Positions 10,746 to 22,854 of a stretch of DNA of 64,000 nt are shown in pieces. The position numbers and the translations under genes are program-made. The notes beneath the pieces are model-generated. The model had not been told where the DNA came from and did not search any database. It saw nothing but the letters and a program-made list of their open reading frames with translations. The stretch is from NCBI RefSeq assembly GCF_958295425.1, contig NC_081150.1, positions 1,094,501 to 1,158,500 on the forward strand. Direction: 5' to 3'. Every line of letters begins with the position of its first letter. Position 1 is the stretch's first letter. The stretch is from Solea solea (taxonomy: Eukaryota > Chordata > Actinopteri > Pleuronectiformes > Soleidae).

Positions 10746-12930
10746 CAGAGTCACCGCCCTTCCCCCACTGGGAAAGTCAGACCACAACCTGGTGTACATA
10801 CAGCCCCAATACACCCCCCTGGTCAAAAGGCAGGCTGTCACCACTCGCTCCATCAGGAGATGGACTCCTGAAGCTGAGGAGGCACTGAGAGACTGCTTTG
10901 ATACCACAGACTGGGATGTGTTGCTGGGTGAGCATGCTGAGGACATTGAGGGGATGACTCACTGTCTCACAGACTATCTCAACTTCTGTGCAGACGTGGT
11001 TGCCCCCACCAAGACTGTTCGGTGTTATCCTAATAACAAACCATGGGTAACACAGGAAGTCAAGGTTGTCCTCAACAAAAAGAAGAAGGCCTTCAGGACT
11101 AATGACAGAGAGGAGATGAAAGCAGCACAGCGGGAGGTGAAAGTCTGCCTGAGGGAGGCAAAGGACTCCTACAGGAGGAAAGTGGAGCAGAAACTTAGGG
11201 ATAACAACATGAGGGAGGTCTGGAAAGGTGTCAAAACCATCACAGGCCACAAAGCCAAATCCAGCACAGAGGGGGGAGGAGTGGAGAGGGCAAACAATCT
11301 GAATACCTTCTTCAATAGATTCAGCCACTCCACCCCACTTCCCACCTTCACTGCGGCCCTCACTGAAGCCTGCTCCCCTCCCCCTCCTGCGACCACAGCC
11401 ACCCCCCAACCTGCCCCCCCACTCCCACCTCTCTCTGACACCAGCCATCCTCCCCCCCTTCCCTCCTCTCAGTCACCTCCCTGCTTCACAGCTGATCAGG
11501 TGAGGGGAGAACTGAGGAAGCTCCGGCCCCGGAAAGCAGCAGGACCAGACCAGGTGTGTCCACGGCTCCTCAAAACCTGTGCTGCGGAACTCGGGGAGCC
11601 ACTCCAACGGGTCTTCAACCTGAGCCTACAACTTGGGAGAGTGCCCACCCTCTGGAAGACATCATGCATCGTTCCAGTTCCAAAGAAGAACCGGCCCAGC
11701 GAGCTGAATGACTTCAGACCGGTGGCACTCACTTCACATCTGATGAAGACTCTGGAGCGGCTCTTCCTCAACCTCCTCAGGCCTCAGGTACAGCACGCTG
11801 AGGACACTCTACAGTTTGCCTATCGGGCAGAGGTCAGTGTAGATGATGCCATTCTCTACCTCCTACACCGAGCCCACTCGCATCTGGACAAGGGAAGTGG
11901 CACAGTCAGGATCCTCTTTTTGGACTTTTCGAGTGCCTTCAACACCATCCAGCCCCTTGTACTAAAAGAAAAACTCACCAGAATGCGAGTGGACCCCTGC
12001 CTGGTTGCTTGGATTTCCAGCTACCTCACAGACAGACCACAGTATGTCAGGCTGAAGGACATCACGTCTGACACGGTGGTCAGCAACATCGGAGCTCCTC
12101 AGGGGACTGTGCTGTCTCCCATCCTCTTCACTCTGTACACTGCAGACTTCTGCTACAACTCTGAAACGTGTCACATCCAGAAGTTTGCAGACGACACGGC
12201 CATCATGGGGTGTATCAGAGACAATGAAGAGGAAGAGGAATAAAGGAGCCTGGTGAGGAACTTTGTTGTCTGGTGCCACATTAATAACCTGCAGCTCAAC
12301 ACCTCAAAGACCAAGGAACTGGTCATCGACTTCAGGAGGGACAGACCCAGTTCGAGACCAGTTCTAATAGGAGCAGAGGAGGTGGAGGTCGTTCAGACCT
12401 ACAAATATCTTGGGCTGTGGCTGGACAACAAGCTGGACTGGACAAGCAACTCAAGGCATCTGTACAAGAAGGCCCAGAGCAGGTTGTACTTCCTGAGGAG
12501 GCTACGATCTTTCAACATCTGCAAAAAGCTCCTGTGGATGTTCTACCAGTCTGTGGTTGCCAGTGTTCTCTCCTACGCCGTGGTGTGCTGGGGCGGGAGC
12601 ACAACTAAGGCAGACTTCCACAGACTGGAAAAACTCATCAGGCGGGCCGGCTCGGTGGTAGGAATGAGGCTGGACCCTCTGGTGACAGTGGCAGAGAGAA
12701 AAACTGTGGACAAACTGCTGAGCATCCTGGACAATGCCAGCCACCCTCTGCACACTGTCATCAGCAGCCAGAGGAGCCACAGAAGCCTCAGCAACAGGCT
12801 GCTCCTCCCCAAGTACAGGACCAACAGGCTGGGGGACTCGTTTGTCCCCCGGGCCATCAAACTGTACAACTCCTCACTGGGGGGGAGGAGGGCAAACAAA
12901 AAAAACAGTACAACCACAACAATAACATAA
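10746..12930 (+). pseudogene. LINE ORF, C-terminal part: reverse transcriptase, one nonsense codon
   Basis: This continues the endonuclease half in the same frame once 8246-10745 is left out (815 + 2185 nt = 1000 codons including the final stop). It holds the last endonuclease motif GKSDHNL, a basic linker (NKKKKAFRTNDREEM), a proline-rich patch (11380-11475), then reverse-transcriptase motifs: RKAAGPDQV, LDFSSAFNT (catalytic Asp, about residue 665), GAPQGTVLSP, FADDTAI (catalytic Asp pair, about residue 752) and YLGLWLDNKLDW. A TAA at 12241-12243 (codon 771) interrupts the frame, which reopens at once and runs to a TAA at 12928-12930. The protein cannot be made full length without readthrough. 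All core catalytic residues up to FADD are otherwise intact. Confidence 0.88.
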
Positions 12931-12932
12931 TA

Positions 12933-13225
12933 ACATGTGCAATAAAACCATAGACATGTGCAATAAAACCATAGACATGTGCAATAAAACTGTAGGCGTG
13001 TGTGTGTATATGTATGTATATACATATATGTATATATGTGTGTATGTGTATATGTATGTATGTATGTGTATACATGTAGATGTGTATGTATGTATGTATA
13101 TATATATATATATAGGTGTTGTGTGTATGTAGGTATACATACATATAAATAGCATGGGTCACTTTCATTTTTATTTTCATTTTTATTTTTATTTTTATTT
13201 TTATTTTTATTTTTATTCTTATCTT
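12933..13225. repeat. Simple and tandem repeats in the LINE 3' region
   Basis: Three tandem copies of a ~22-bp unit (CATGTGCAATAAAACCATAG) occupy 12933-12993. A TG/TATG/TATA microsatellite runs at about 12997-13145 and (TTTTA)n at about 13165-13225. The ~22-bp repeats carry AATAAAA and may act as tandem polyadenylation signals. Long tyrosine/histidine-rich open frames here are artefacts of the microsatellite. Confidence 0.85.
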
Positions 13226-13317
13226 ATTTTATTCTACTCTCTATTTTTAACAGTGCTGTGTGTGGATGCTGGAGATGTTAATTTCCCCGAGGGAACCTCC
13301 CAAAGGGATTAATAAAG

Positions 13318-13343
13318 TCGTCTGTCTGTCTGTCTGTCTGTCT
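13318..13343 (+). repeat. (GTCT)n tail of the LINE
   Basis: GTCTGTCTGTCTGTCTGTCT directly follows GGGATTAATAAAGTC and marks the 3' end of the insertion, as in other LINEs with short-repeat tails. Confidence 0.85.
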
Positions 13344-13674
13344 AATTTATAGCAAATATTGACCGATATGATAAAATTGTGCCGATAATATTATGCATCT
13401 CTAATCGTCTTCCATTATGTTCCAACAAGGAACACAAAGAATTAGACACTGAGTCTGCTGTACCTGCAGCATCAACACACACACATTCCATACCAGCAGA
13501 GAAACATGAGGTTGTAACAACAATTCAACAGCCCTCTGACGCTCTACAGCTAATAAAGTTAACAATGCAACAAACAAATATGCATTTTATGAATTACAGA
13601 ATTTTGCACACACAACAATTAGACCTCTGCATTAACCCATCCTTTTTTTAACACATCGGTAATGAACAGCGCCA

Positions 13675-13960
13675 CACAGTTGGTTGGCCTTTCTGCATGG
13701 AGGTCACATGTTCTCCCCGTGTGCGTGGGTTTTCTCCGGGTTCCTCCCACAGTCCAAAAACATGCAATATGGGGATTAGGTAAATTGGAAACTTTAAATT
13801 GACCCTAGGTGAGGTAGGGTGGTTGTTTGTCTACGTATGTAGCCCTGTGGTGGACTGGTGACTGTCCAGGGTGTGACCCCACCTGTCGCCCTATGTCAGC
13901 TGAGATTGGCACAGCGTCCCCCCGACCCTCATGTGGAGGATAAAGCGATAGAAGATGGAT
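13675..13960 (+). mobile_element. tRNA-derived SINE body, plus strand, head lost
   Basis: It contains the body blocks ACATGTTCTCCCCGTG, GGGTTTTCTCCGGGTTCC, CAGTCCAAAAACATGCA, GTGGACTGGTGACTGTCC and a terminal GAGGATAAAGCGATAGAAGATGGAT. It is the same family as 5115-5830 and 48917-49150. The tRNA-like head is missing or degenerate. Confidence 0.7.
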
Positions 13961-15597
13961 CAGTAATGAACAAGCCAGGCGCAGGAGCAGTGGTAGCACT
14001 TTGGGGTGCCCTTGACAGGGGTGGGCAACATTTCTTGACGTAAATGAAACAAACGATGGGCCATAAATTAAAGGAATAATAGTCATTGAACCCATCTTAA
14101 TGCGCAACATGCATAATATATGCATTATATATAGTAAAACACAATAAAAATAAAAGATTTGTTTTTGCTGTGACACGTAAACTTACTTTCCTTTCCTGTG
14201 ACTATTTCAAAAATAAAATTCTGGCTGGGTTTCACTAGTTGAATGCCATTGATGTGAAAGAGCAAAACTGAAAAGTTTGATTTGAATTTGCAGTAACTTT
14301 GTATAGCGCTCCACAGATCATTATTATGTCTCTCCATTTCAGACTTTGAACCAAATTTTGTGAAAAAAAATATTTAGATGTCCACTTTTGGTAAAAATGT
14401 ACATTCAGAGGAAACTGTTTCTTATTTTCTTAATTTTGCTCAGATTCAACTTGAGGTAGCCCATGACGACGTTGTGGGCCACTTAAAACCAGATCCGGTC
14501 CCAGGGCCGTATGTTGCCATGTGTGGATTAGGATAATATAATGTACGGGAGAATGAAAGAGCCAGCTGGAGGTGTGCAGTTACACTGAGATGACTGAAAC
14601 CTCTCACCGGATTATAAATTGAAAATAAAATCTGGCTATCTGGTAACAGAATCCTGAATGAATCAGGTTTGAGTGTTCTTGAAGTACCCGAGAAAGAAGC
14701 CCTCGACTTTTGTAAATATATTGCTCCATCCTTGGAGGAATAGTCATGTTTTCTCCATCTTAAGAAAATATAGCACATACTAATCCAGTGACCCTGTGGC
14801 ATTCTTGCTGTGAGGCGGCAGTGCTAGCCACTACTTTATAGATCACGTAGTGCAGGTTGATGTGCATCAAGATTTCACAGCAGTGTTTCTTAGATTAATT
14901 GAATGAATTCAGTAATAGTGTACAAAATTATAATGAACATGAACTCCATGTTTTCATGTGTTTACACACACAGTTAAAGTTAATCTCTGTCCACATTTAA
15001 ACTGACGTATGGTTTGATATTTTCCCTCCATGTCTCACTTCACATGTTTTTGCTGCATGAATAAATCTCATTAGCCTCAAATTCTTAAATTAGATTCATG
15101 GAGAGCTTTTTTTCCATACCAGGCGTTTTCACTTGTCACACTAACAACATGGGTGGAACTAATTATCAGGTGTAGCATTAATGGCAGCTTTGATCCGGTT
15201 TTACACCAAGCTGATAAGTCACCATGTCATCCCTGTGAAGCACTTGTTGAAAGCAGCCTTTCCAGTCACATTTACAGTGGAGCATATTCTATATTTGCTA
15301 CACATTTAATTTTGGTGGTCGTAAATTTGTCTGATATAACGTGTTCCTCAGACCTGGTTCTTAATTCTTCTGTGTAAGGCTGCAAAAAAACAATGTGTCC
15401 ATTAAGAGCAATTTGTCTCAAGTGTCCTTTGGCAACAAACTAAACCTTCTTAACCAGGTTAAGGAAAAAGATTAAAGCCTACATTGTTCACCTTAATCTG
15501 GTTTTCACCACTAACTAGCCAGAAACCGAGCAGGAAAGTAGTCTTTGTAGTCTGCTGTGTTGTGTTTGATGTTGCTGATGTTGCACTGGTACGTTGT
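13961..15597. other. Noncoding DNA with a SINE head fragment at 14775-14838
   Basis: At 14775-14838 the minus strand reads AGTGGCTAGCACTGCCGCC then CTCACAGCAAGAA, the tRNA-like head of the same SINE family. Otherwise this is AT-rich and gene-free. The ~120-residue minus-strand frames at 13805-14176 and 14446-14802 overlap SINE sequence and have no domain. Confidence 0.5.
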
Positions 15598-15727
15598 CAT
15601 CGCGCTACGTTATCACGCTACGTTATCACGCTACGTTGTCACGCTACGTTGTCACGCTACGTTGTCACGCTACGTTGTCACGCTACGTTGTCACGCTACG
15701 TTGTCACGCTACGTTGTCACGCTACGT
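15598..15727 (+). repeat. 13-bp minisatellite, about ten copies
   Basis: The unit is CGCTACGTTGTCA; the first two copies carry TTATCA instead of TTGTCA. Because 13 is not a multiple of 3, an open frame through it cycles through a 13-residue repeat (RYVVTLRCHATLS), which explains the apparent repetitive open frame at 15484-15750. The array contains about one CpG dinucleotide pair per unit in an otherwise CpG-poor region. Confidence 0.95.
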
Positions 15728-18700
15728 CCAGTAGTCTAAACAGGAAGTGATGACTATTGAACTCTACTACTTTCACCTGATTTATAAGGACTTAATGGTC
15801 TCAATCACACGTTTCAGTTGTTTGTCAATTGAACATGTCAGGTTTGTAAATTATGTTCCTATTTAGAATAGAGTGCATATATAGAAAGGCAGTGGAAACC
15901 ATTGTAACCATAATTACAATATAATACATGGTCTACGAATGCATGCATATGTACTGAATACATTTCAGTACAAATCAAAGTGGTGGACTGATAATCTAAC
16001 CCAAACTACCACAGCTACAAAAAATGTGATGTTGGGTTTTTCTTTGTGGTCAAACAATCGTCCCTGTGTGTGACCAGTGTTGCCACGTCACTTGTCCCAT
16101 GCTTTGCTGTCTCAGCACACTCTCTCATTCCGGACGGTGTCTCGTGAACCTGCCCCTGGAGGAAGTGTTTGCTGTCAACATGTCAACACTGTCGTTCGAC
16201 CTCCAACCTGCAGGCCTGTGATTTGCTCTTCACACTGTCAGCAGCACAGCGATGACAGTCCCACAACTTTAGCACCTTTGTCGGCACCAGAGATGATGCT
16301 GTTGTAGAACTTTTAATGTCATGTCTCTTCTATGAAATGCATTCAGTGTCTGTTTTGCTAGTGGATGATCTTGTGTAGGTTTCCATAGGTTTATTTTCAA
16401 AAAGTCAAATGAACCGATATGGGGGCTCTTTGTTGGCTTCTTCAAATTTAAGGCTTTTACCTACAGTATGTAGATATGACCGATACCGATATGAGCTTTG
16501 TATCAACTCATCTCAAGTCTATACCCTTGTTGATTGTGTTGTGACTTGTGTTTAATCCTTTGTTTGTGCAAAGCCCAATTTCAGCCAGAAAATCAATGAG
16601 GTTAATCTTGTATTATCTTAACTTGGAAATGATTAAGAGCCTGCGGGGTCAGCTGACGCTCCAGGAGCAGGACATACCACTCTCTAATAGCATATAGACA
16701 TTCTTTATGTAAGGGTTATTCACTTGGCTGAAAAGGAGTGATTAACCTCGGTAGGATGGTTGATAAGCCACAGGGCTTCGTCTTATTTGACCGACCTGCC
16801 AGATCGTTTATGTTCTGTTGCAAAGGTGCAGTGCAGTCAGGAGCACTGTGTTATGAGATTTAATGGAGGGCTGTTCAGAGACTCGGACATGTTAAACTCT
16901 TGAATACGAGAAAGTGCGGAATAAATTGCCAGTGGTCAGTTTGCATGTACTGTATGTTAGATGGATTGGGTTGTTCGAACTAATGTGATATAATATACGT
17001 AAAGTCTTAGCCTTCGTTATGTTATACTTGACCCTCAGTGTTATTGCATATTGCATTTCACCAGCCAGCAGTGAGACTGGTGTAAATCTGTCCGATGAAG
17101 ACGAGAAGCAGCATGAGTAAAGAGAGGCTATCAATTTTAAGAGAAGAATAATCCATGTGTCCTCTTGTAAAGTGAGACATTGATTTCCGAAGCAATAAAA
17201 CACACACTTGTTCTCTTCAGAGCCCTCTGTCAGAGGTTTCTGAAAAAAGAAAATGGCTGGATGAACTTACAAATAATACACCATCAAATGGCAGCACACA
17301 GATTATAGAGAAAACTGTTTCCCCACAGTGTCTGTACACTATAAAGCATAACTCCTTATTAAAATAGGCTGCTCACAAAGGAATCACACGTTTTTTAACG
17401 AGATGTTATAGGTAAAAAATTGAAAACATAATGGTCATACCAGATAAATTAAGGCTGAATTAAAAAAAGAAAGTGGTTGGACAACCTTAAAAAAAAATCC
17501 TCTGCCAAGGAGGATATGGAACTTTTAAATGTTGGCAGTGTACTGTAGTTTATGGCCCAAGGAAGAAATGATTACATTTCGGTTTTGATTTGTTTTTTAA
17601 GAAATAATTTTCAACCTTGCCTGATTTTATGACATTTATAACTTCTAAAAATGTCAGTTTTACTTTGAAAAAACAAGCAATCATAACTCATATAATTATA
17701 TATTACTGTGTAGTTTGAAGTGGCCTTAGCAGAGGTTTGTGTTCCAAGCGCTTTCTCTAGTTTGCAGAAATTCAGACCAGTGGTTCTCACCCAAACCAGT
17801 AAGACCTGTTGTTGGTCACGAGATGGAATAGTTTTTTTTTGTTGCTATAACTATTTCTCCGGCTTCACAAAAATAAAATATTTTGTTGCCTTCCTATAAG
17901 AAAAACAGACCTCATTATGGTCAATCTGCTAAACTGTGTCTTATCCTCCTGGTGTTCCCTGCTATCCCAGATGTCTTTGCCGTTTACCTCTTGGATTTGC
18001 TGCCAGCTCTGTCTTAGGAAGAAAACCACTGTTCTTGGCAGAACTTGCAGAGAAGAATGACAGGTTCCTTGGGTGTACAGTGGTAGGGTTTGAGGTTTGC
18101 AAGTGTGTGCCCTGGAGTTTTATGCCATTATTTGCTGGAAGGTTGACCAAAAACTCTCCTTGACTAGGTTGTCATGGCCGAGTGGTTACAATCCTGCTTA
18201 CAATGTTTTCCTTTGCTCGGTGCATGGACTATTTGAAAACAAGTGTTGCCTCATAGCAAGAGAGCTTGCTGGTATGTGTTTCCACACCTTTCCACATCTT
18301 CAGCATGCAGTCAGATCAGGCGGCCTCACAGCTCTGAGTCGGCAGACTGCTGCATGACTGTAAAATGGAGTCTTCTATATTTCCTGTCCCCACAGAACAG
18401 GCTCTCCTTTGTGTGGGGCAGCTTGTACCACTGCAAACACTGATACGCTGTTAATCTACACATGTCCCAGCATCGCTGATAAAATCATCTCATTACCTTC
18501 CTGTCGACTGATTCCCTGCTGAGTCAGAGTCTTTCTAAGTTTCAGGTTTTGTATCATTATTTCACACATATTCATTCAAAATACAATCCAATAGAAAGTG
18601 AACAGACTATCAAAATACAGTGTTACAAAAATGTTAAGTCAATGAAAGAATGTGACCAGTGTGGTCAATGTGGGTCTGTATCCTAGCGCCCCCTATTGAC

Positions 18701-18837
18701 AAGCCACCACTAGATGCCAGGACTAATTAGACTCCACTGAAACAACATTTAAAGATCCTACATTAAGTCCACTGACACTGCCTGTTACCCACACTCCACC
18801 AGTGAAACTCTGCATTTTGCCACTGCTCAGTGGCTTT
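15728..18837. other. Noncoding DNA; hAT end fragment and one shared segment
   Basis: At 17778-17830 the sequence begins CAGTGGTTCTCACCC, matching the left end of fish hAT MITEs; no right end is seen. At 16358-16430 there is a segment related to 63757-63812. A tRNA-Ser-like string at 18171-18192 lacks the rest of a tRNA. No gene is recognised. Confidence 0.45.
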
Positions 18838-19075
18838 GTGTTAGATTAACTACCCGACACCCCGGCTTTGTCGCTAACATTAGCACAGATAGGATTATGA
18901 CAAGTGTGATGGATGACACAACAGTAGCAGAGCAGTGCAGCGGGTCCGTGTGCCTGGTGGTGCTGGTGAGAGAGGTCAGGCCCGAGGCGCCGGCTCTGCA
19001 CATGCTCGGACAGCGAGGGTGGGGGGGGTGGCGGCGAGCTTCAGCCGAGAGCGCAGGAGAACACACACACAAATC
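18838..19075. other. CpG-richer block, unknown role
   Basis: This block is more GC- and CpG-rich than its surroundings and open on the plus strand (frame 18897-19268), but the translation is low complexity with no recognised family. It could be an untranslated first exon or a repeat fragment. The following (CA)n at 19061-19071 is a microsatellite. Confidence 0.25.
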
Positions 19076-19269
19076 TGAGGGCCACAAAATGAGGCAGCAA
19101 ATTCATGAACCGTGCATATGTACCAGATTCTTCAACCATCTACCACCACAGACTGCAGCAGATTTGCTTTATCACCCAGGAAAGACAGAGGAAGGTTGTA
19201 TTATTATCCAACACCCCACACTCTCACTGGTGACATTCCACTTAACAGCTTGTAGGATGTTTAACTGAT

Positions 19270-20101
19270 GTGTGATTGTATTGTGTTAAACTAGCTAATT
19301 TTTTTTCTCTCAATAGATTTTTTTTTCCCTTTAAAGTTTTTTTTCTTTTTTTTTTTCATCTTGTTGCAGGGTGTCATGCAGAGGCCAGATATTTAAAGCA
19401 AAGAGAGCGAGGTTCTGAAGTGGCGCTCGAGAGAGATGTATGCATAATTTCAGCAGGCAGATGAATAGGATCTCTCAGTCTGCGGCGCTTGTCAATCCCG
19501 AAGCTTTGAAGTGTGCCAATTTCACACGAAATCCCAAACAAAATGTGGTGCGGAGGAGGAGGAGGGTGCATATGTGTGTGTGTGTGTGTGCGGTGCAGGG
19601 ATCCCGGGAGAAAAAAAGTTGATGTCTGTATTCTACATGAGAACATGATGCGTTTTCCTACAGATCTTTTCAGCACCAAGCTTTATTTATGGGCTTAATG
19701 AGGAGCAGGCGTGGAGCCGCGGGATGAGGGATGGTTGAAATGTTCTCGTTCATCTGTCACAGCAAAGTTATTGCACTGCAACAAGGACGTTATTTCAATT
19801 TGCTTTTGCATATTTTCAGATGAAGCGTCAACATTGAAGCAGAAGAGGAGGAGCAACACAGAGTATTCTTTACTGACCGTCATCATTGAAAATGATTAGC
19901 AATTTACCTTCAATTTGTTTTTTTTGTGTTTGTGTGTGAGTGAGTGTGTGTGGGTGGTGGTTATTTATTAGATTGTTCTTTTACCAAATGGCTACATTGA
20001 CCAGATGACCTGATGATTTGTCTCAGACTGTCTGAGTTTAAAGCCAAATGTCCGGAGTCGTGACAGATGTCTGTAACACAAGGGATTTAGAGAAGGAGTC
20101 A
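19270..20101. other. Noncoding DNA; possible conserved block 19370-19560
   Basis: T-rich sequence precedes a repeat-free stretch at about 19370-19560 with TATTTAAAG and TGCATAATTTCAGC motifs, which has the look of vertebrate conserved noncoding DNA. A (TG)n at 19575-19591 and a GT-rich stretch at 19918-19960 are microsatellite-like. Confidence 0.25.
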
Positions 20102-20370
20102 AGATGACCTGCTGAAGTGCAGACCAACCATCAGAATGAGGAATAAAGGTGATTTAAGTGACTTAGACTTTGACTTGTTGTCTGAGTATATTTCAGAAAC
20201 TGCTGGTCTAGTGGGGTCTAGTCAACCATCTTTGGGGGTTACAGAAAATAGAAATATCCAGCGAGCAGCAGTTCTCTCTGTGGTTCAAAATGATAGAAAG
20301 ACAATAGCAATTCAAGATCATGAAGCACAAGACATCAAACCTTAAAGCAGATGTTCTACAACTAAAGAAA
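20102..20370 (+). pseudogene. Tc1-like transposase relic (N-terminal part)
   Basis: The DNA follows the common fish Tc1 family: AAAGGTGATTTAAGTGACTT, ATTTCAGAAACTGCTGGTCTA, AATATCCAGCGAGCAGCAGTTCT, and an end similar to the ACCTTAAAGCAGATG region. A 69-residue frame (20136-20345) contains the decayed helix-turn-helix part (SEYISETAGLVGSSQPS). The catalytic DDE region is absent and a block inside is deleted. It is shorter than the ~340 residues of an intact Tc1 transposase. Terminal repeats are not seen here. Confidence 0.7.
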
Positions 20371-20514
20371 AACACTTTTTATGCATACATGTGTATTAAC
20401 AATATACAAATCAAAGTGCTTGCAACATTGGATTTACACCAAAGGGAGGGCAATTAACAATAAAAAAATACAATTAACCCTCAAAACAGTGAATTGATAT
20501 AATCCCTTGACAAA

Positions 20515-20542
20515 AATAATAATAATAATAATAATAATGATA
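20515..20542. repeat. (AAT)n microsatellite
   Basis: About eight AAT/ATA units, flanked by AT-rich DNA. Confidence 0.9.
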
Positions 20543-22092
20543 ATTACATTAATTGAAAACAGCAGATACAACTCTCTTTCACAAACATCTGCCAAGTTTC
20601 CAGCTTCCTCACAGTGTGAACACACTCCCCTCTATTGCAAGGTTAATTCCCCTTCATAACAGAACACAAAAAGTTTGAGTTATGCTGATAAAAAAAAGAC
20701 ATAAAGAAATAGGACGGATGCAGCTAAAAACATAACCTTAACCTTGACAGAGGTAATGAATGAAGACTGAATAATAAGACCACTGAATAAAGAATGGCAC
20801 TGAGGTAAGTGTTTGTTCAATGCTAAAGTGAAGAAGTCCGTCTCTTTTAAGGCTCCTGGTTTGGTGGTTTGATAATGTGGGCACCCTACGACGAGAGGTC
20901 TGTGTGTGTTTAATGTGTAAGGAAATCTGTGGTCTGCACTGTGTTCAACATCTAGCCAGAGTGAGAGGCTTCATGGCACTTGCCTAATGTGCTGGCTTTG
21001 ATGGGGAAGCAAATGAGGAGACCTTTCACACCCAACTGACGCTACGAGGGCAATGGAGGGGAAGGGAACAGTGAAGAGAGGGCGTCGGAATATTATTCAA
21101 ATGAATGTTACAGGTGACATATGCAGATGGAAAAATAACAGCAGCCTCCCTGTGTGCTCCAGGCAGGGCGAGCCTGGGAAACCTTTTCAAATTGCTCCGA
21201 CTCCTGAGTAACTGAAGACTTTTTCTGTGTGTGACTGCACTGAAACCTTCAAGTGACATTCATTACATTGCATTTAAAGGAGAACATTGCAGAGGTACAA
21301 AGCTGATTTATTATGTACAGCATCTCGTGCATACCTCAGCACTGTGTACGGCGTCGCAGCATTTCATTTGTTTTGATCTCCTGAGAAATGGCAGACATTG
21401 AATCATTGAGTTAATTACAGCTGAGGAAAGTGATGTTAATGGAAAGCAAACAGTGGCGCTCAGTCTCGCTGAGGTATACCGTTAAACAAACTCATTAAAT
21501 AACACACTCTTTTCAAGATGGCAACTTTTTAATGCTGTGCCTGCTTTGAGTTTCTCAACTTTAAGATGACCAAATGTCTGATATCCACGTCTGTTAATCC
21601 AGAGCTGCTTGAAGTTGCAACGTAAAACAACATTAAAGCAGAATTATTCAGGATCTTTACCGTAATATAACAGCTTTGATGGTTAAATGGCTTGTTGGAG
21701 GGGGATTGTGGGCTGTCTCCATTCCCCCTACTTAAAGAGATCAGGGCCGCTGACCTGCAGTCCTCAGAAACAGGAGGTCTGGCCAAGTCAACAAATGCAG
21801 ATGGCCATGAGAGGGGAAGGGAGGGGTGAGTTGAAAGAATAAAGTGGTAGACGATGGACGGATGGATGTTTATGGATGTTTATGGCGGGAGCTTTGTAAA
21901 GACAATTCAAAAGGTGACCACACTAAATGAGCTGGGGCCTCATTTATAAAGCTGTCAACCTGTCAACCACCCTTTACCTTTAGGTCCTAGACGACAGTGC
22001 TAGGTACGTATTGTATAAAAGTTTGGCAGAAAGTGGGATGGCAGGAATCTAGGTGCTTATTTTTGTACCCTTAACAATTTTTAACAATCAAA
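20543..22092. other. Noncoding DNA; possible conserved block 21020-21260
   Basis: No gene is recognised. The stretch at about 21020-21260 is repeat-free, with moderate GC and a CAAATGAATGTTACAGG-like core, so it is a candidate for conserved noncoding DNA; this is an impression only. A GGATGGATGTTTATGGATG tandem is present near 21860. Confidence 0.3.
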
Positions 22093-22108
22093 CCCCCCCC
22101 CCCCCCCC
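22093..22108. repeat. Poly-C run
   Basis: Sixteen consecutive C residues. Similar C-runs lie near 38021 and 53667. Confidence 0.9.
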
Positions 22109-22175
22109 ACTTGGTGGAAACCAGGCTGTGGTCAGTGCTGACGGTGCTGTCTGTTCCCCCTGCACCAGCCGGGCA

Positions 22176-22207
22176 GTGAAAACATGTCTGCCAGCAGGGA
22201 CACAAGG
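22176..22207 (+). repeat. Segment shared with 56706-56733
   Basis: Both contain AACATG(T/A)CTGCCAGCAGGG followed by ACACAAGG, and both follow a GCTGAC-rich block. They are presumably pieces of one dispersed repeat of unknown type. Confidence 0.5.
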
Positions 22208-22854
22208 AAAAAACAGACTTTAGCCTCTGAACAAAAGGCTCACTTTATAAAATGTTCACCAGCTTTAACTCTACAATGTATACATTTGCTTCTGCATGAA
22301 TGTGAGTGACCCATAGTGTGAAGCAAATCCAGAGGGAGTTCAAACTAGAAAAGCACTGTATGAATACAGTTCATTTAGCATAAGTCCCCATAGTCTCTCT
22401 GTGGATGTGTTGGATTTAATGTGCTGCTTTTACAACATTAAAATAAAACTCCATCTTGAATACATTTCTACTGAGCTGTTGAGGAAACTGTCAATATGCA
22501 ACTCATTTGAAAACTAACTAAAAACCTCCGAACACATTTCCTCTCCCGGCCACAGGCTCGGCTGTCTCTGCCTTTCCTGGTAAACAATGAACATTCATCA
22601 CAAATATGCCCTCAATTATCCCCATGCGAACCTTATTAGACATTTTATGAAAAAAGACATCCCCCTAACAACTGTCTAATGATGAGCACGCCGATTTGAT
22701 GGCAATTACATTCAGACGAGTTTAGGGGAAAAAAGGAGATTGGTGCAGTGAGATCTGAGATTAAGACCATGCAGCGCAGATGCAATCAATGTGTTGTGAT
22801 GAGTGTTGCTTTGTAGTGTAGGCTGCAATGGTTGCGGCAATTGCAGCGGCATGA

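Larger units (their letters stand above)
7310..13345 (+). mobile_element. Near full-length CR1/L2/Rex1-group LINE, interrupted
   Basis: This non-LTR retrotransposon has a 5' leader (about 7310-7430), a long endonuclease plus reverse-transcriptase frame (7431-8245 and 10746-12930), a 3' untranslated region with microsatellites, and a tail containing GGGATTAATAAAGTCG followed by (GTCT)n at 13318-13343. Without the inserted transposon it is about 3.5 kb. The coding region has one nonsense codon and no frameshift, which points to a fairly young insertion. The motifs (apurinic-type endonuclease, FADD reverse transcriptase) and the simple-repeat tail fit the CR1/L2/Rex1 group; which member cannot be settled here. 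The start is set by the coding leader and could be off by tens of bases, and I see no clear target duplication. Confidence 0.85.

Noticed and set aside
10777..11448. 223-residue minus-strand open frame
   Set aside because: It is the antisense shadow of the LINE reverse-transcriptase frame.
12857..13180. Tyr/His/Ile-rich open frames on both strands
   Set aside because: They are translations of the TATG microsatellite.
18171..18192. tRNA-Ser-like string (GTCATGGCCGAGTGGTTA)
   Set aside because: Only the A-box region fits. No B box, acceptor stem or anticodon arm follows, so it is not a tRNA gene.
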